Shown here: positions 42,887 to 51,997 of the stretch, one piece after another
Layout: the number at the start of each line of letters is the position of its first letter
Position numbering within the stretch: position 1 is the first letter of the stretch
Assembly (NCBI GenBank): GCA_040752005.1
Contig: JBFMFX010000018.1
Coordinates: 25,259-89,258, forward strand
Origin: RBG-16-66-20 sp040752005
GTDB lineage: Bacteria; Pseudomonadota; Gammaproteobacteria; Burkholderiales; SG8-39
Reading direction: 5' to 3'
DNA: 64,000 nt
Position numbers and translations under genes: made by a program
The notes under the pieces: generated by a model
Seen by the model: the letters and a program-made list of their open reading frames with translations, nothing else
Databases searched by the model: none
What the model was told of the DNA's origin: nothing

Positions 42887-45373
42887 CTACGCCGGCAGCG
42901 TGAAGTAGAACGTCGCGCCGCGCTCGGGCATTGCGTCGCACCAGATGCGGCCGCCGTGCCGCTCGACGATGCGCGCCGCGTGGGCGAGACCGATCCCGGT
43001 GCCCTCGAACTCACTGTCGCGGTGCAGGCGCTGGAACACGCCGAAGAGCTTGGCGGTGTACCGCATGTCGAAGCCGACGCCGTTGTCGCGCACGTGCACC
43101 ACCCAGTCGGAGCCCTCGCGGCGCGCGCCGATCTCGATGCGCGCCTCGGGCCGGGGGCGCGTGTACTTGAGCGCGTTGTCGAGCAGGTTCTGCAGCAGCA
43201 GCCTGAGCAACGTCGGATCGCCGCGCACCACCGGCAGCGGGCCGATCGTCCAGAGCACGCGGCGTCCGGCGGCCTGACCGTCGAGCTCGGCGGCGATCTG
43301 CCGCGCCTCGGCGCCGAGGTCCACCTGCGCGAGGGCGAGCTGCCTGCGCCCCAGGCGCGAGTACTCGAGCAGCGAGTCCACCATCGTGCCCAGGCGCCGG
43401 GCGGCGGCGCCGAGCCGCTCGGCGTAGCCGGCCGCCTCGGCATCGGCGCGCACCGCCGGACGCTCCAGAAGCAGGCCGGCGAAGCCGGCGATGTGCCGTA
43501 GCGGCGCGCGCAGGTCGTGCGACACGGTGTAGGAGAACGCCTCGATCTCGCGCAGCGCCTTTTCCAGCTCGGCGGTGCGCGCGCGCACCTTCTCCTCGAC
43601 CTGCTCGTAGAGCGCGCGCAACTGGTGGTGGGCGCGCCGCAGCTCGGTCACGTCCTGCAGCGCGATCAGCAGCGCCGGCTCGCCGCGCCAGTCAATCAGG
43701 TCGGCGGAGAACAGCAGCTCGGCGGCCTCGCCCGAGCGGCGCTTCAGCCGGCAGGGCTCGCCGCGCAGCGCGCCCCCGGCCCGCAGCGCGGCGACGAAGC
43801 GCGCGTGCTCCTGCGGATCCACCCAGATGCCCATCTCCAGCGCCGAACGCCCGACCGCGTCCTCGCGCGACCAGCCGAAGAACCGCTCCCAGGCCGGGTT
43901 GACCTCGATGTGCCGACCCGATTCGGCGGCGGCGATCGCGAGCGGCACGGGACTGACCGCGAAGGTCTTGGCGAAGCGCGCGGCCTGCTCGTGTGCCGCG
44001 CGCCGGGCCTCGGCGAGCGCCGTGATGTCCTGCACTATCGAGACGATGCACGCTTCGCCATCGAACTCGATCGGCGTGCACGCCATCAGGATCTCGAGCG
44101 CCCGCCCGCCGCGCGCGACGAAGCGGTGCTCGATCTGCAGCGGCTCGCCGCGCTCCAGGAGCGGCGCGAGCGCGGCGCGGCGTTGCGCGGCGCCCGTCCA
44201 GAATCCGATGTCGGCGGCGCGCAGGTCGGCCACCTCCTCGGCCGAGTAGCCATACATGCGCGACCACGCGGGGTTGACGAAGCGAAAGCGGCCCTCCTCG
44301 CGGGTGGTGATCGCGATCGCGACCGGCGCGTGCGTGAGGATGGCCTCGACGCGGGCGCGCGCGGCATGGGCGTCGGCCCGCGCGCGCTCCAGCTCGGTGA
44401 CATCGATCGAGATCCCGATGAAGGCGTCCTGATCCTGCCAGGCGATCGGCTCGGCCGAGTACAGGAGATCCACCACGCGGCCGTCCTTGCAGCGCATCTG
44501 CCGCGGCATGTCGCGCACGCGCTCGCCCTTTTTCAAGCGCTCGAGCAGGGCGGCGCGCTGCTCGGCCATCGGCCACAGCCCAAGATCGGACGACACGCGG
44601 CCGACGACCTCGTCGCGCCGGTACCCGGTGAGCGCGCACCACGCCTCATTGACGAGCAGCAGGCGGCCCTCGGGAAGTTTGGAGATGATGATCGGTGCCG
44701 GGCTCAGCTCGATCAGCCTCGCGAACTGCTCGCGCGCGGCCCGCGCCACGAGCGTTTGCGCTCGCTGCGCCGCGACGAGCAGTCCGATGCCGGTGGCGAG
44801 GTAGAGCGTTCCACCGAGAAGCTGCCCCCAGAACTGCCAGGCAGGCTCGGTCGGCCAGAACGGGATATCGAGCTTGTGCAGCCCGTGCAGGGACGAGATC
44901 GCGGCGACGGTGCGAAAGCCGGCGTACTCGGCGCGCGCGCCGAGGCGCCACAGTGCCCAGGCGAGATAGAGCTGCGCGGCGCCGGCGAAAAGGGCGAGCG
45001 GGGCTTGCGCGGCGATGCGCCCGAGCGCGGCGCTCGCAGGGCTCGCGCTCCAGGCGGCGACCAGCGCCGCTGCCGCACCGATCGCGGTGCGCCGCTCCGG
45101 TACTCCGGCTACGCGCGCGGCCGCGATCGCCATCAGCGCCGCGGCACCCGCGTGCAGCATGTCGGCAAGCGTGAGGCTCGCTGCGCCGGCAGCCGGTGCG
45201 GTGAGCAGCGTGCCGAAGCGCAGCGTACTCAGCGCGTAAGAGGCGCTCAGCGTGCGCAGGCCTCGGAGCCGGTCTTCCAGGACGGCGATGTAAGCGAGCA
45301 CCGCCGCCACCCCGGCCGAAGCGATCGCGAGCGCCAGAGCGGCGGTGTAGAGCGAGAGATGCGGTTCAGTCAC
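42887..45373 (-). CDS. Membrane sensor histidine kinase with 7-helix input region and three PAS domains
   Basis: 828 residues. The N-terminal 205 residues are strongly hydrophobic with about seven membrane helices. Three PAS domains follow at about 212-330, 335-455 and 460-585, each followed by a linker resembling PAC (for example DAFIGISIDVTELERA). The dimerisation domain has the phosphorylated His in SHDLRAPLRHIAGF near residue 615. The ATPase domain has N-box LLQNLLDNALKYTRP, G1 DNGVGFD and G2 GTGIGLAHAARIVERHGG. It ends with no receiver domain. No response regulator gene lies next to it, so it is an orphan kinase whose stimulus is unknown. Confidence 0.92.
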   Translation of the reverse strand: MTEPHLSLYTAALALAIASAGVAAVLAYIAVLEDRLRGLRTLSASYALSTLRFGTLLTAPAAGAASLTLADMLHAGAAALMAIAAARVAGVPERRTAIGAAAALVAAWSASPASAALGRIAAQAPLALFAGAAQLYLAWALWRLGARAEYAGFRTVAAISSLHGLHKLDIPFWPTEPAWQFWGQLLGGTLYLATGIGLLVAAQRAQTLVARAAREQFARLIELSPAPIIISKLPEGRLLLVNEAWCALTGYRRDEVVGRVSSDLGLWPMAEQRAALLERLKKGERVRDMPRQMRCKDGRVVDLLYSAEPIAWQDQDAFIGISIDVTELERARADAHAARARVEAILTHAPVAIAITTREEGRFRFVNPAWSRMYGYSAEEVADLRAADIGFWTGAAQRRAALAPLLERGEPLQIEHRFVARGGRALEILMACTPIEFDGEACIVSIVQDITALAEARRAAHEQAARFAKTFAVSPVPLAIAAAESGRHIEVNPAWERFFGWSREDAVGRSALEMGIWVDPQEHARFVAALRAGGALRGEPCRLKRRSGEAAELLFSADLIDWRGEPALLIALQDVTELRRAHHQLRALYEQVEEKVRARTAELEKALREIEAFSYTVSHDLRAPLRHIAGFAGLLLERPAVRADAEAAGYAERLGAAARRLGTMVDSLLEYSRLGRRQLALAQVDLGAEARQIAAELDGQAAGRRVLWTIGPLPVVRGDPTLLRLLLQNLLDNALKYTRPRPEARIEIGARREGSDWVVHVRDNGVGFDMRYTAKLFGVFQRLHRDSEFEGTGIGLAHAARIVERHGGRIWCDAMPERGATFYFTLPA

Positions 45374-45442
45374 GCAGGCGGATGCGGGCAGGACCGCCCC
45401 TTGCGCTCCGTCCCGGTGCGGGCCGGAACGCCCCCGGCGCGC

Positions 45443-46117
45443 TCAGTGCAGCACCGCGCCGCGCCGCCCCTCATAGATGCCCTGCAGCAGGCGCAGCGAC
45501 CCGCGGCAGATCGCCTCGTGGGTGAGCGCGTGGCCGAGATCCTCGATGATGTCGAGCGTCACCGGGACGTGGAGCCCGGCGAGCACGCGCGCGGCGCGCT
45601 CGGCGTGCACGCGCGAAACCACCGAATCGCACCCTCCGTGCACGAGGTGGATGCGCGAGCCGATCCGGGTGCCGGGCCGCGGCAGGCGGGCGAAACGCGC
45701 GCAATAGGCGACCACGGCGCCGACCAGGCCGGGATAGGCGGCGGCCGCCTCCAGCGCGACGGTGCCGCCCTGCGCATAGCCGATCAGCACCGTGCGCTCT
45801 CCGGAAACCCCGGCATTGGTCTGCTCGCGCCGGACCATGCTCTCGATCCTCGGCAGGATCGCCGAGACGCGCTCCATGCGGTTGTCGTCGTTCAGGTTGC
45901 GGGTCGAGAACCACTGCGCCGCCGGTTCCGGCTCGCCGGCGTCGTACAGCGAAAAGCCGCTCGGCACGACGAGCGCCGCGCTCGGGAACCGCGCCTGGAA
46001 CTTGAACGCCGCCGGAATCATCGAGCGGGCGTCGGCACCGCTTGCATGCAGGAACACGAACAGATGGTTCGCCCGGCGCTCGGGGCTCGGCCCGAAGCGG
46101 TAGACCCGCTGGTGCAT
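45443..46117 (-). CDS. Alpha/beta hydrolase-fold carboxylesterase-like protein lacking the nucleophile serine
   Basis: 224 residues, resembling the phospholipase/carboxylesterase and YpfH group. VFLHASGADARSM holds the oxyanion-hole start near residue 20, Asp in HGGCDSVV near 166 and His in EDLGHALTHE near 198. The nucleophile elbow, which should read GxSxG, reads GYAQGG (near residue 117): the serine codon is a GCG alanine. The position is unambiguous. The protein is therefore probably catalytically dead as an esterase, or uses other chemistry. I took the ATG at 46117. It lies opposite the ABC transporter gene start. Confidence 0.75.
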   Translation of the reverse strand: MHQRVYRFGPSPERRANHLFVFLHASGADARSMIPAAFKFQARFPSAALVVPSGFSLYDAGEPEPAAQWFSTRNLNDDNRMERVSAILPRIESMVRREQTNAGVSGERTVLIGYAQGGTVALEAAAAYPGLVGAVVAYCARFARLPRPGTRIGSRIHLVHGGCDSVVSRVHAERAARVLAGLHVPVTLDIIEDLGHALTHEAICRGSLRLLQGIYEGRRGAVLH

Positions 46118-46194
46118 GCGGCGGATTCTCGCGCGGCGGCGACCGTTCTGTAAACTGCCCCGCGGGCGCACGCGGCGCCACGGAGGATGATGCG

Positions 46195-47901
46195 ATGCAG
46201 AAGAGGCGTTTTTTCCGGGCGCTGTGGGCGCTCACGCGGCCGTACTGGACTTCGGCCGGCCGCGGCCGGGGCCTCGCGCTCCTTGCCACGGTGGTCGGCC
46301 TGTCGCTGACGCTGGTGTGGCTGGAAGTGCAGTTCAACACCTGGAACCGCGATTTCTACAACACGTTCGAATCGCGCGACCAGGCGGAGTTCTTCCGCCA
46401 GCTCGGCCTGTTCACGCTGCTTGCGGTGCTCTACATCGTCGCGGGCGTCTACCGCCAGTACTTCCAGCAGATGCTGATGATCGAGTGGCGCGCCTGGCTT
46501 ACCGAGCGGCTGCTCGCCGACTGGACGCGCGACCGGGCGTACTACCGGCTGCAGCTGCTCGACAAGGGCACCGACAACCCCGACCAGCGGATCGCCGACG
46601 ACCTCAACATCTTCGTGGATCTGACGCTGTCGCTCGCGCTCGGCCTGCTCTCGGCGCTGGTGACGCTCGTCACCTTCGTCGGCATCCTGTGGACGATCTC
46701 CGGGCCGCTGCCGCTGGACGGCTTCGCGATCCCGGGCTACATGGTGTGGGTGGCGCTCGCCTACGCGATCGGCGGCACCTGGCTCACGCACGTGATCGGT
46801 AAGCCGCTCATTCGCCTGTCCTTCGACCAGCAGCGCTACGAGGCGGACTTCCGCTTCGCGCTGGTGCGGCTGCGCGAGAACGCCGAGGGCGTGGCCCTTT
46901 ACCGCGGCGAGCCGGGCGAGATGGAGAACTTCCGCGCGCGCTTCGCCAACGTGATCGCGGTGTGGTGGGCGAAGATGCGCAAGCAGAAGCAGCTCGGCTG
47001 GTTCACTTCGTTCTATTCCCAGGTGGCGATCATCTTTCCGTTTCTGGTCGCCTCGCCCCGGTTCTTTTCCGGGCAGATGCCGCTCGGCGGGATCTTCCAG
47101 ATCGCTTCCGCCTTTGGCCAGGTCCAGGGCTCGCTGTCCTGGTTCATCGGCGCCTATACCGCTTTTGCCAACTGGAAGGCGACGGTGGATCGCCTCACCG
47201 GCTTTGTCGAGGCGCTCGATCGCGCGCGCGCCGAGGCCGATCGGCTGGACGGCGACAGAGTCGAAGGCGAGGCGCTCGAGGTCGAGGCGCTGGAGCTTGC
47301 GCTGCCGCAAGGGCGGCGGCTGCTTGCGCCGACGACGCTGCGCTTTCGCCCCGGCGAGCATGTGCTCGTCACCGGGCCCTCGGGGGCGGGCAAGTCCACG
47401 CTCTTTCGTTCGCTCGCCGGCATCTGGCCGTACTGGCGCGGGCGCATCACGATTCCTCGCGGCGCAAGCCTGCTCTTCCTGCCGCAGAAACCGTACCTGC
47501 CGATTGGCACGCTCAAGCACGCGGCCTGCTATCCGGCCGATGCCGCGCAGATCTCCGACGACGAGGTGCGCGAAGCGCTCGCGGCGGTGGGCCTGGCGCA
47601 CCTCGCCGGCGAGCTTGCGCGCGAGGAGAACTGGGCACAGGTGCTCTCCGGTGGCGAGCAGCAGCGGCTTGCCTTCGCGCGCGCGCTCCTCAACCGGCCC
47701 GACTGGCTGTTCCTCGACGAGGCGACCTCGGCGTTGCCCGAGGAGGCCGGCGAGTCGCTCTATCGCCTGCTGCGCGAGCGCCTGCCGCGCACCACGTTCG
47801 TCTCGATCGGCCACCGCGCAAGCCTCGCCGCGCTGCACGCGAAGGTGCTCGCCTGGCGCGACGCGCCGCAGGGGCCGGTGCTGGTGCCGGCGCCGGCCTG
47901 A
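46195..47901 (+). CDS. ABC transporter, permease fused to ATPase, BacA/SbmA-like exporter family
   Basis: 568 residues in a half-transporter fusion: a membrane domain with six helices (about 1-330, with RDFYNTFESRDQAEFF and the DFRFALVRLRENAEGVALYR block typical of the SbmA/BacA/YddA branch), then an ATPase domain. Walker A GPSGAGKSTLFRSL near residue 397, signature LSGGEQQRLAFARAL near 481, Walker B LFLDEATSAL and the switch His in SIGHRASL. Relatives transport peptides, vitamins or very-long-chain fatty acids in the inner membrane. It acts as a homodimer. A GGAGG eight bases before the ATG fixes the start. Confidence 0.9.
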   Translation: MQKRRFFRALWALTRPYWTSAGRGRGLALLATVVGLSLTLVWLEVQFNTWNRDFYNTFESRDQAEFFRQLGLFTLLAVLYIVAGVYRQYFQQMLMIEWRAWLTERLLADWTRDRAYYRLQLLDKGTDNPDQRIADDLNIFVDLTLSLALGLLSALVTLVTFVGILWTISGPLPLDGFAIPGYMVWVALAYAIGGTWLTHVIGKPLIRLSFDQQRYEADFRFALVRLRENAEGVALYRGEPGEMENFRARFANVIAVWWAKMRKQKQLGWFTSFYSQVAIIFPFLVASPRFFSGQMPLGGIFQIASAFGQVQGSLSWFIGAYTAFANWKATVDRLTGFVEALDRARAEADRLDGDRVEGEALEVEALELALPQGRRLLAPTTLRFRPGEHVLVTGPSGAGKSTLFRSLAGIWPYWRGRITIPRGASLLFLPQKPYLPIGTLKHAACYPADAAQISDDEVREALAAVGLAHLAGELAREENWAQVLSGGEQQRLAFARALLNRPDWLFLDEATSALPEEAGESLYRLLRERLPRTTFVSIGHRASLAALHAKVLAWRDAPQGPVLVPAPA

Positions 47902-47993
47902 GTCGCCCCTGATCGGGGCGTGCGAGCGCAAAGCCGGTGGCGGCTGCTTGCGGCGCGACCGCGTTCCCCGGTGCGGGGCGGCGAGCGCGTGCT

Positions 47994-50876
47994 TCAGGCC
48001 TCGGCCCGCTCCGCGCGCGGCTTGGGCGCGCGAGCGGCGAGCACGCGCCGCAGATGGCGCCCGGTGTGGCTCGCCTCGCAGCGCGCCACGTCCTCGGGCG
48101 TTCCCTCGGCGACGATGCGCCCGCCCTCGTCGCCGCCTTCGGGGCCGAGGTCCACGATCCAGTCGGCGGTCTTGATGACCTCCAGGTTGTGCTCGATGAC
48201 GAGCACGGTGTTGCCGGCATCCGTCAACCGGTGCAGCACGTCGAGCAGCATGCGGATGTCGTGAAAGTGCAGCCCCGTCGTCGGCTCGTCCAGGATGTAG
48301 AGCGTGCGGCCGGTGTCGCGGCGTCCGAGTTCCTGAGCGAGCTTGACACGCTGGGCCTCTCCGCCCGAGAGTGTGGTCGCCGATTGCCCGAGCTGGAGGT
48401 AGCCGAGTCCCACTTTGACGAGGGTATCGAGCTTGCGCCGGATCGCAGGCACTGCGGCGAAGAATTCCGCTGCCTCGGCGACCGGCATCTGCAGCACCTC
48501 GTGAATGTTGCGCCCCTTGTAGCGGATCTCCAGCGTCTCGCGGTTGTAGCGCCGGCCGTGGCACACGTCGCAGGTGACGTACAGGTCGGGCAGGAAATGC
48601 ATCTCGACCCGGGTGACGCCGTCGCCCTGGCAGGCCTCGCAGCGCCCGCCCTTGACGTTGAACGAGAAGCGTCCGGCGTCATAGCCGCGCGCGCGCGCCT
48701 CGGCGACGCCGGCAAAAAGCTCCCGGATCGGGGTGAACACGCCGGTGTAGGTGGCGGGATTGGAGCGCGGCGTGCGGCCGATCGGACTCTGGTCCACGCT
48801 CACCACCTTGTCCACGTGTTCCAGGCCCTCGAGCGCATCGTACGGCGCAGGCTCGGCGGCCGCGCCGTGAAGTTCGCGCGCGAGCGCTGGATACAGGGTG
48901 TCGTTGACCAGGGTGGATTTCCCGGAGCCTGAAACCCCGGTGACGCATACGAAAAGGCCGAGCGGAACGCGCAGCGTCAGGTTCTTCAGGTTGTTGCCCC
49001 GCGAGCCGCGCAGCACGAGCGCGTGCGCACCCGGCGCGCGGCGCTTTCCCGGCACCTCGATGCGAAGCTTGCCGGAGAGGTACTTGCCAGTGAGGGAGTC
49101 GTCGCAGGCAAGGATCGCTTCCAGCGGCCCGGCGGCGACGACGCGTCCGCCGGCGGCGCCGGCCCCGGGGCCCATGTCCACGATGTGATCGGCGGCGCGG
49201 ATCGCTTCCTCGTCGTGCTCGACCACGATTACGCTGTTGCCTAGATCGCGCAGGCGCCTGAGCGTCTCGATCAGGCGCGCGTTGTCGCGCGGGTGCAGCC
49301 CGATCGTCGGCTCATCGAGCACGTACATGACCCCGGTGAGGCCGGAGCCGATCTGGGAGGCGAGGCGGATGCGCTGCGCCTCGCCCCCCGAGAGGGAGGC
49401 CGCCGGGCGATCGAGCGTCAGGTACGCAAGCCCGACGTTGACGAGGAACTCGAGCCGCGCGGCGATCTCGCGCACGATGCGATCGGCGATTCTCGCGCGC
49501 GCCCCCTCCAGCGCAAGCGCGCGAAAGAACGCGAGCGCCTCGCCGAGCGGCAGGCGCGAAATCTCGTAGATCGCGCGGCCGGCAAGGCGGACGTGGCGCG
49601 CCTCGCGCCGCAGGCGCGTTCCCTCGCATTCCGGACAGGCGCGCACGCTGCGGTAGCGCGCAAGCTCCTCGCGCACCGCGACCGAGTCGGTTTCGCGCCA
49701 GCGCCGTTCCAGGTTCGGGATCACGCCCTCGAAGGGGTGGCGGCGCACTTCGCTCCTGCCGCGCTCGGCCGGATAGCGAAAGGCGATTGCTTCCTGGCCC
49801 GAGCCGTACAGCACGACCCGGCGCGCCGGTTCGGCGAGGGCTTCCCACGGCGTCTCGGGATCGAAGCCGTAGTGCGCGGCGAGCGACTGCAGCATCGAGA
49901 AGTAGAAGTGATTGCGCCGGTCCCAGCCGCGGATCGCGCCGGCCGCGAGCGACAGCTCCGGGTGCGCTACCACGCGCCGCGGATCGAAGAACTCGATAGC
50001 GCCCAGGCCGTCGCAGCGCGGACAGGCCCCCATCGGGTTGTTGAACGAGAACAGGCGCGGCTCCAGCTCCGGCAGCGCGTAGTCGCACACCGGGCAGGCG
50101 AAGCGCGCCGAGAACCGGTGTTCCCTGCCGGAATCGAGCTCGACGGCGAGCGCGCGGCCGTCGGCGTGGCGCAGCGCCGTTTCCAGCGACTCGGCGAGTC
50201 GCTGCCTTGCTTCCGGCCGCAGCCGCAGGCGGTCTACCACCACCTCCACCGTGTGCGCGCGCCGTGGCGCAAGGCGCGGCAGCGCGTCGAGTTCATGCAC
50301 CGCCCCGTCCACGCGCACGCGCGTGAATCCCTGCGCGCGCAGCTCGCCGAAGAGCTCGGCGTGCTCGCCCTTGCGCCCCGCGACCACCGGCGCAAGCACC
50401 ATCACGCGCGTGTCGGCGGCGAGCGCCATCAGGTGGTCGAGCATCTGCGCCACCGTCTGCGCTTGCAGGGCGATCGCGTGCTCCGGACAGTAGGGCGTGC
50501 CGGCGCGCGCGTAGAGCAGCCGCAGGTAGTCGTGGATCTCGGTCACCGTGCCGACGGTCGAGCGCGGGTTGTGGCCCGCCGACTTCTGCTCGATCGCGAG
50601 CGCGGGCGCGAGGCCTTCGATGAGGTCCACGTCCGGCTTTTCCATCAGCTCGAGGAACTGCCGGGCGTAGGCCGAGAGCGACTCGACATAGCGGCGCTGG
50701 CCCTCGGCGTAGAGCGTGTCGAAGGCAAGCGACGACTTGCCCGAACCCGAAAGGCCGGTGAGCACCACCAGCCGCCCGCGCGGCAGGTCGAGGCTCACAT
50801 TCTTCAGGTTGTGCGTGCGCGCGCCGCGGATGCGGATCGCGGGAGACGGTTCCAAGGCTGGAGCGGCGAAGGTCAA
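47994..50876 (-). CDS. uvrA: Excinuclease ABC subunit A
   Basis: 960 residues. Two ABC modules: Walker A GLSGSGKSSL at residues 41-50 and GVSGSGKSTLVNDTL near 647, with signatures LSGGEAQRIRLAS near 490 and LSGGEAQRVKLAQ near 830. The zinc fingers are complete (CPVCDY with CPRCDG; CEACQG with CDVCHG). UvrA recognises DNA damage with UvrB in nucleotide-excision repair. The apparent start at 50876 is TTG, and a second TTG lies eight codons in; no strong ribosome-binding site decides between them. It is divergent from ssb, with 244 bases between, and I could not find a convincing LexA box there. Confidence 0.96.
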   Translation of the reverse strand: MTFAAPALEPSPAIRIRGARTHNLKNVSLDLPRGRLVVLTGLSGSGKSSLAFDTLYAEGQRRYVESLSAYARQFLELMEKPDVDLIEGLAPALAIEQKSAGHNPRSTVGTVTEIHDYLRLLYARAGTPYCPEHAIALQAQTVAQMLDHLMALAADTRVMVLAPVVAGRKGEHAELFGELRAQGFTRVRVDGAVHELDALPRLAPRRAHTVEVVVDRLRLRPEARQRLAESLETALRHADGRALAVELDSGREHRFSARFACPVCDYALPELEPRLFSFNNPMGACPRCDGLGAIEFFDPRRVVAHPELSLAAGAIRGWDRRNHFYFSMLQSLAAHYGFDPETPWEALAEPARRVVLYGSGQEAIAFRYPAERGRSEVRRHPFEGVIPNLERRWRETDSVAVREELARYRSVRACPECEGTRLRREARHVRLAGRAIYEISRLPLGEALAFFRALALEGARARIADRIVREIAARLEFLVNVGLAYLTLDRPAASLSGGEAQRIRLASQIGSGLTGVMYVLDEPTIGLHPRDNARLIETLRRLRDLGNSVIVVEHDEEAIRAADHIVDMGPGAGAAGGRVVAAGPLEAILACDDSLTGKYLSGKLRIEVPGKRRAPGAHALVLRGSRGNNLKNLTLRVPLGLFVCVTGVSGSGKSTLVNDTLYPALARELHGAAAEPAPYDALEGLEHVDKVVSVDQSPIGRTPRSNPATYTGVFTPIRELFAGVAEARARGYDAGRFSFNVKGGRCEACQGDGVTRVEMHFLPDLYVTCDVCHGRRYNRETLEIRYKGRNIHEVLQMPVAEAAEFFAAVPAIRRKLDTLVKVGLGYLQLGQSATTLSGGEAQRVKLAQELGRRDTGRTLYILDEPTTGLHFHDIRMLLDVLHRLTDAGNTVLVIEHNLEVIKTADWIVDLGPEGGDEGGRIVAEGTPEDVARCEASHTGRHLRRVLAARAPKPRAERAEA

Positions 50877-51120
50877 ACTTGCTACTATATTCTTTTCGGC
50901 CGCGTCGTCTCCACTTTTTTATGCGGCACGAACGGATGAGCGCATCCGGGCTGCGCGGGGGCGCAAGGCCTGCCTGAGTGTTCGCACCGGGGATGCTCCG
51001 GCTCGTTCCGATCCTTCCGGGGTTCGCCCGGTGCGAGTCTCCGGCAGCGCCCGCCGGGGTCAACGGCGCGACCGGCCGGGCGTTGGAGGGCAAGCACGCA
51101 ACTGCGAAAGAGGTGCGCAT

Positions 51121-51576
51121 ATGGCATCGGTCAACAAGGTGATCCTGATCGGCAATCTCGGCGCCGATCCCGAAACCCGCTATCTGCCGAGCGGCGAGGC
51201 GGTCACCAACATCCGCGTCGCGACCACCGACCGCTGGAAGGACAAGCAGACGGGCGAACTGAAGGAGGCGACCGAGTGGCACCGGATCGCCTTCTTCGGA
51301 CGCCTGGCCGAGATCGCCGGCGAGTACCTGAAGAAGGGCTCGCAGGTGTACGTCGAGGGGAGCCTGCGCACCCGCAAGTGGCAGGACAAGGACGGGCAGG
51401 AGCGCTACACCACCGAGATCCGCGGCGAGGTGATGCAGATGCTCGGCTCACGCGCCGGTGGCGGCGCCCCCGAACCGCGCGCGGCCGAGCGCGCCGAGCG
51501 TGCGCCGAAGGCGGCCGAGCCCAAGCCGGCGGCGAAGAAGGCCTTCGACGACCTCGAGGACGACATTCCTTTCTGA
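51121..51576 (+). CDS. ssb: Single-stranded DNA-binding protein
   Basis: 151 residues. The OB-fold begins MASVNKVILIGNLGADPE and contains WHRIAFFGRLAEIAGEYLKK; the C-terminal tail is a flexible Ala/Pro/Glu-rich linker ending DLEDDIPF, the conserved acidic tip that recruits replication and repair proteins. The tip is intact. The ATG at 51121 follows GAAAGAGGTG; the frame runs upstream for 135 codons but that part has no family sequence. It is divergent from uvrA, a widespread arrangement. Confidence 0.97.
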   Translation: MASVNKVILIGNLGADPETRYLPSGEAVTNIRVATTDRWKDKQTGELKEATEWHRIAFFGRLAEIAGEYLKKGSQVYVEGSLRTRKWQDKDGQERYTTEIRGEVMQMLGSRAGGGAPEPRAAERAERAPKAAEPKPAAKKAFDDLEDDIPF

Positions 51577-51596
51577 AAAAAATCAGGGCGATGCCC

Positions 51597-51602
51597 TATA
51601 AT
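51597..51602 (+). promoter_or_regulatory. Likely -10 element upstream of fmdB
   Basis: A perfect TATAAT sits 27 bases before the fmdB ATG, in an otherwise GC-rich gap that starts with an A-run just after ssb. The -35 region (TTTCTGAAAA) is a poor match, so the assignment is tentative. It would start the long fmdB-to-clsB operon. Confidence 0.4.
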
Positions 51603-51628
51603 GTCGCCCCCGGGAAAAAGCGAACGCG

Positions 51629-51919
51629 ATGCCGATCTACGAATACCGTTGCGACGACTGCGGGCACCAGCAGGAGTTCATGCAGAAGGTGACCGAGCCC
51701 CCGGTCGCGGCGTGCCCGGCCTGCGGGCGCGACAACTTCCGCAAGCTGCTGTCGGCGGCCGGATTCCAGCTGAAGGGAACCGGCTGGTACGTCACCGACT
51801 TCCGCGGCGGGGGCAAGCGGGCGGCCGGGTCCGAGGCGAAGGGCGAGGGCGAGAAGAAGTCCGAGTCGAAGTCCGACGCATCGGCGGACGCGAAGCCGGC
51901 AGCCTCGACCGCGAATTGA
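51629..51919 (+). CDS. FmdB-family zinc-ribbon protein
   Basis: 96 residues. The N-terminal 45 residues form the typical regulatory zinc ribbon: MPIYEYRCDDCGH and CPACGRDNFRKLLS supply the four Cys of the site. The rest is a hydrophilic Lys/Glu/Ser/Ala tail without structure. FmdB-type proteins are thought to be regulators, but their action in proteobacteria is not known. It starts the operon that continues to DUF502 and aspS. Confidence 0.85.
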   Translation: MPIYEYRCDDCGHQQEFMQKVTEPPVAACPACGRDNFRKLLSAAGFQLKGTGWYVTDFRGGGKRAAGSEAKGEGEKKSESKSDASADAKPAASTAN

Positions 51920-51997
51920 GCACTCGCGCCGGGGATCGCGCGGGCTGAGCCGCGCGCCGGCGCGCCGCTGGCGGGCGCGGCGGCTCCTTCCTGACAG

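Noticed and set aside
43517..46153. 878-codon open frame opposite the histidine kinase gene
   Set aside because: Long antisense frames are common in this high-GC DNA. The kinase on the other strand has clear domains, and the antisense product has only Arg/Ala-rich shadow sequence.
46018..48564. 848-codon open frame opposite the ABC exporter gene and the 3' end of uvrA
   Set aside because: It has shadow composition and crosses three genes with strong family motifs on their own frames.
50716..51120. Upstream in-frame extension of ssb by 135 codons
   Set aside because: The sequence overlaps the uvrA start on the other strand and lacks homology; the ATG at 51121 gives the standard SSB N-terminus.
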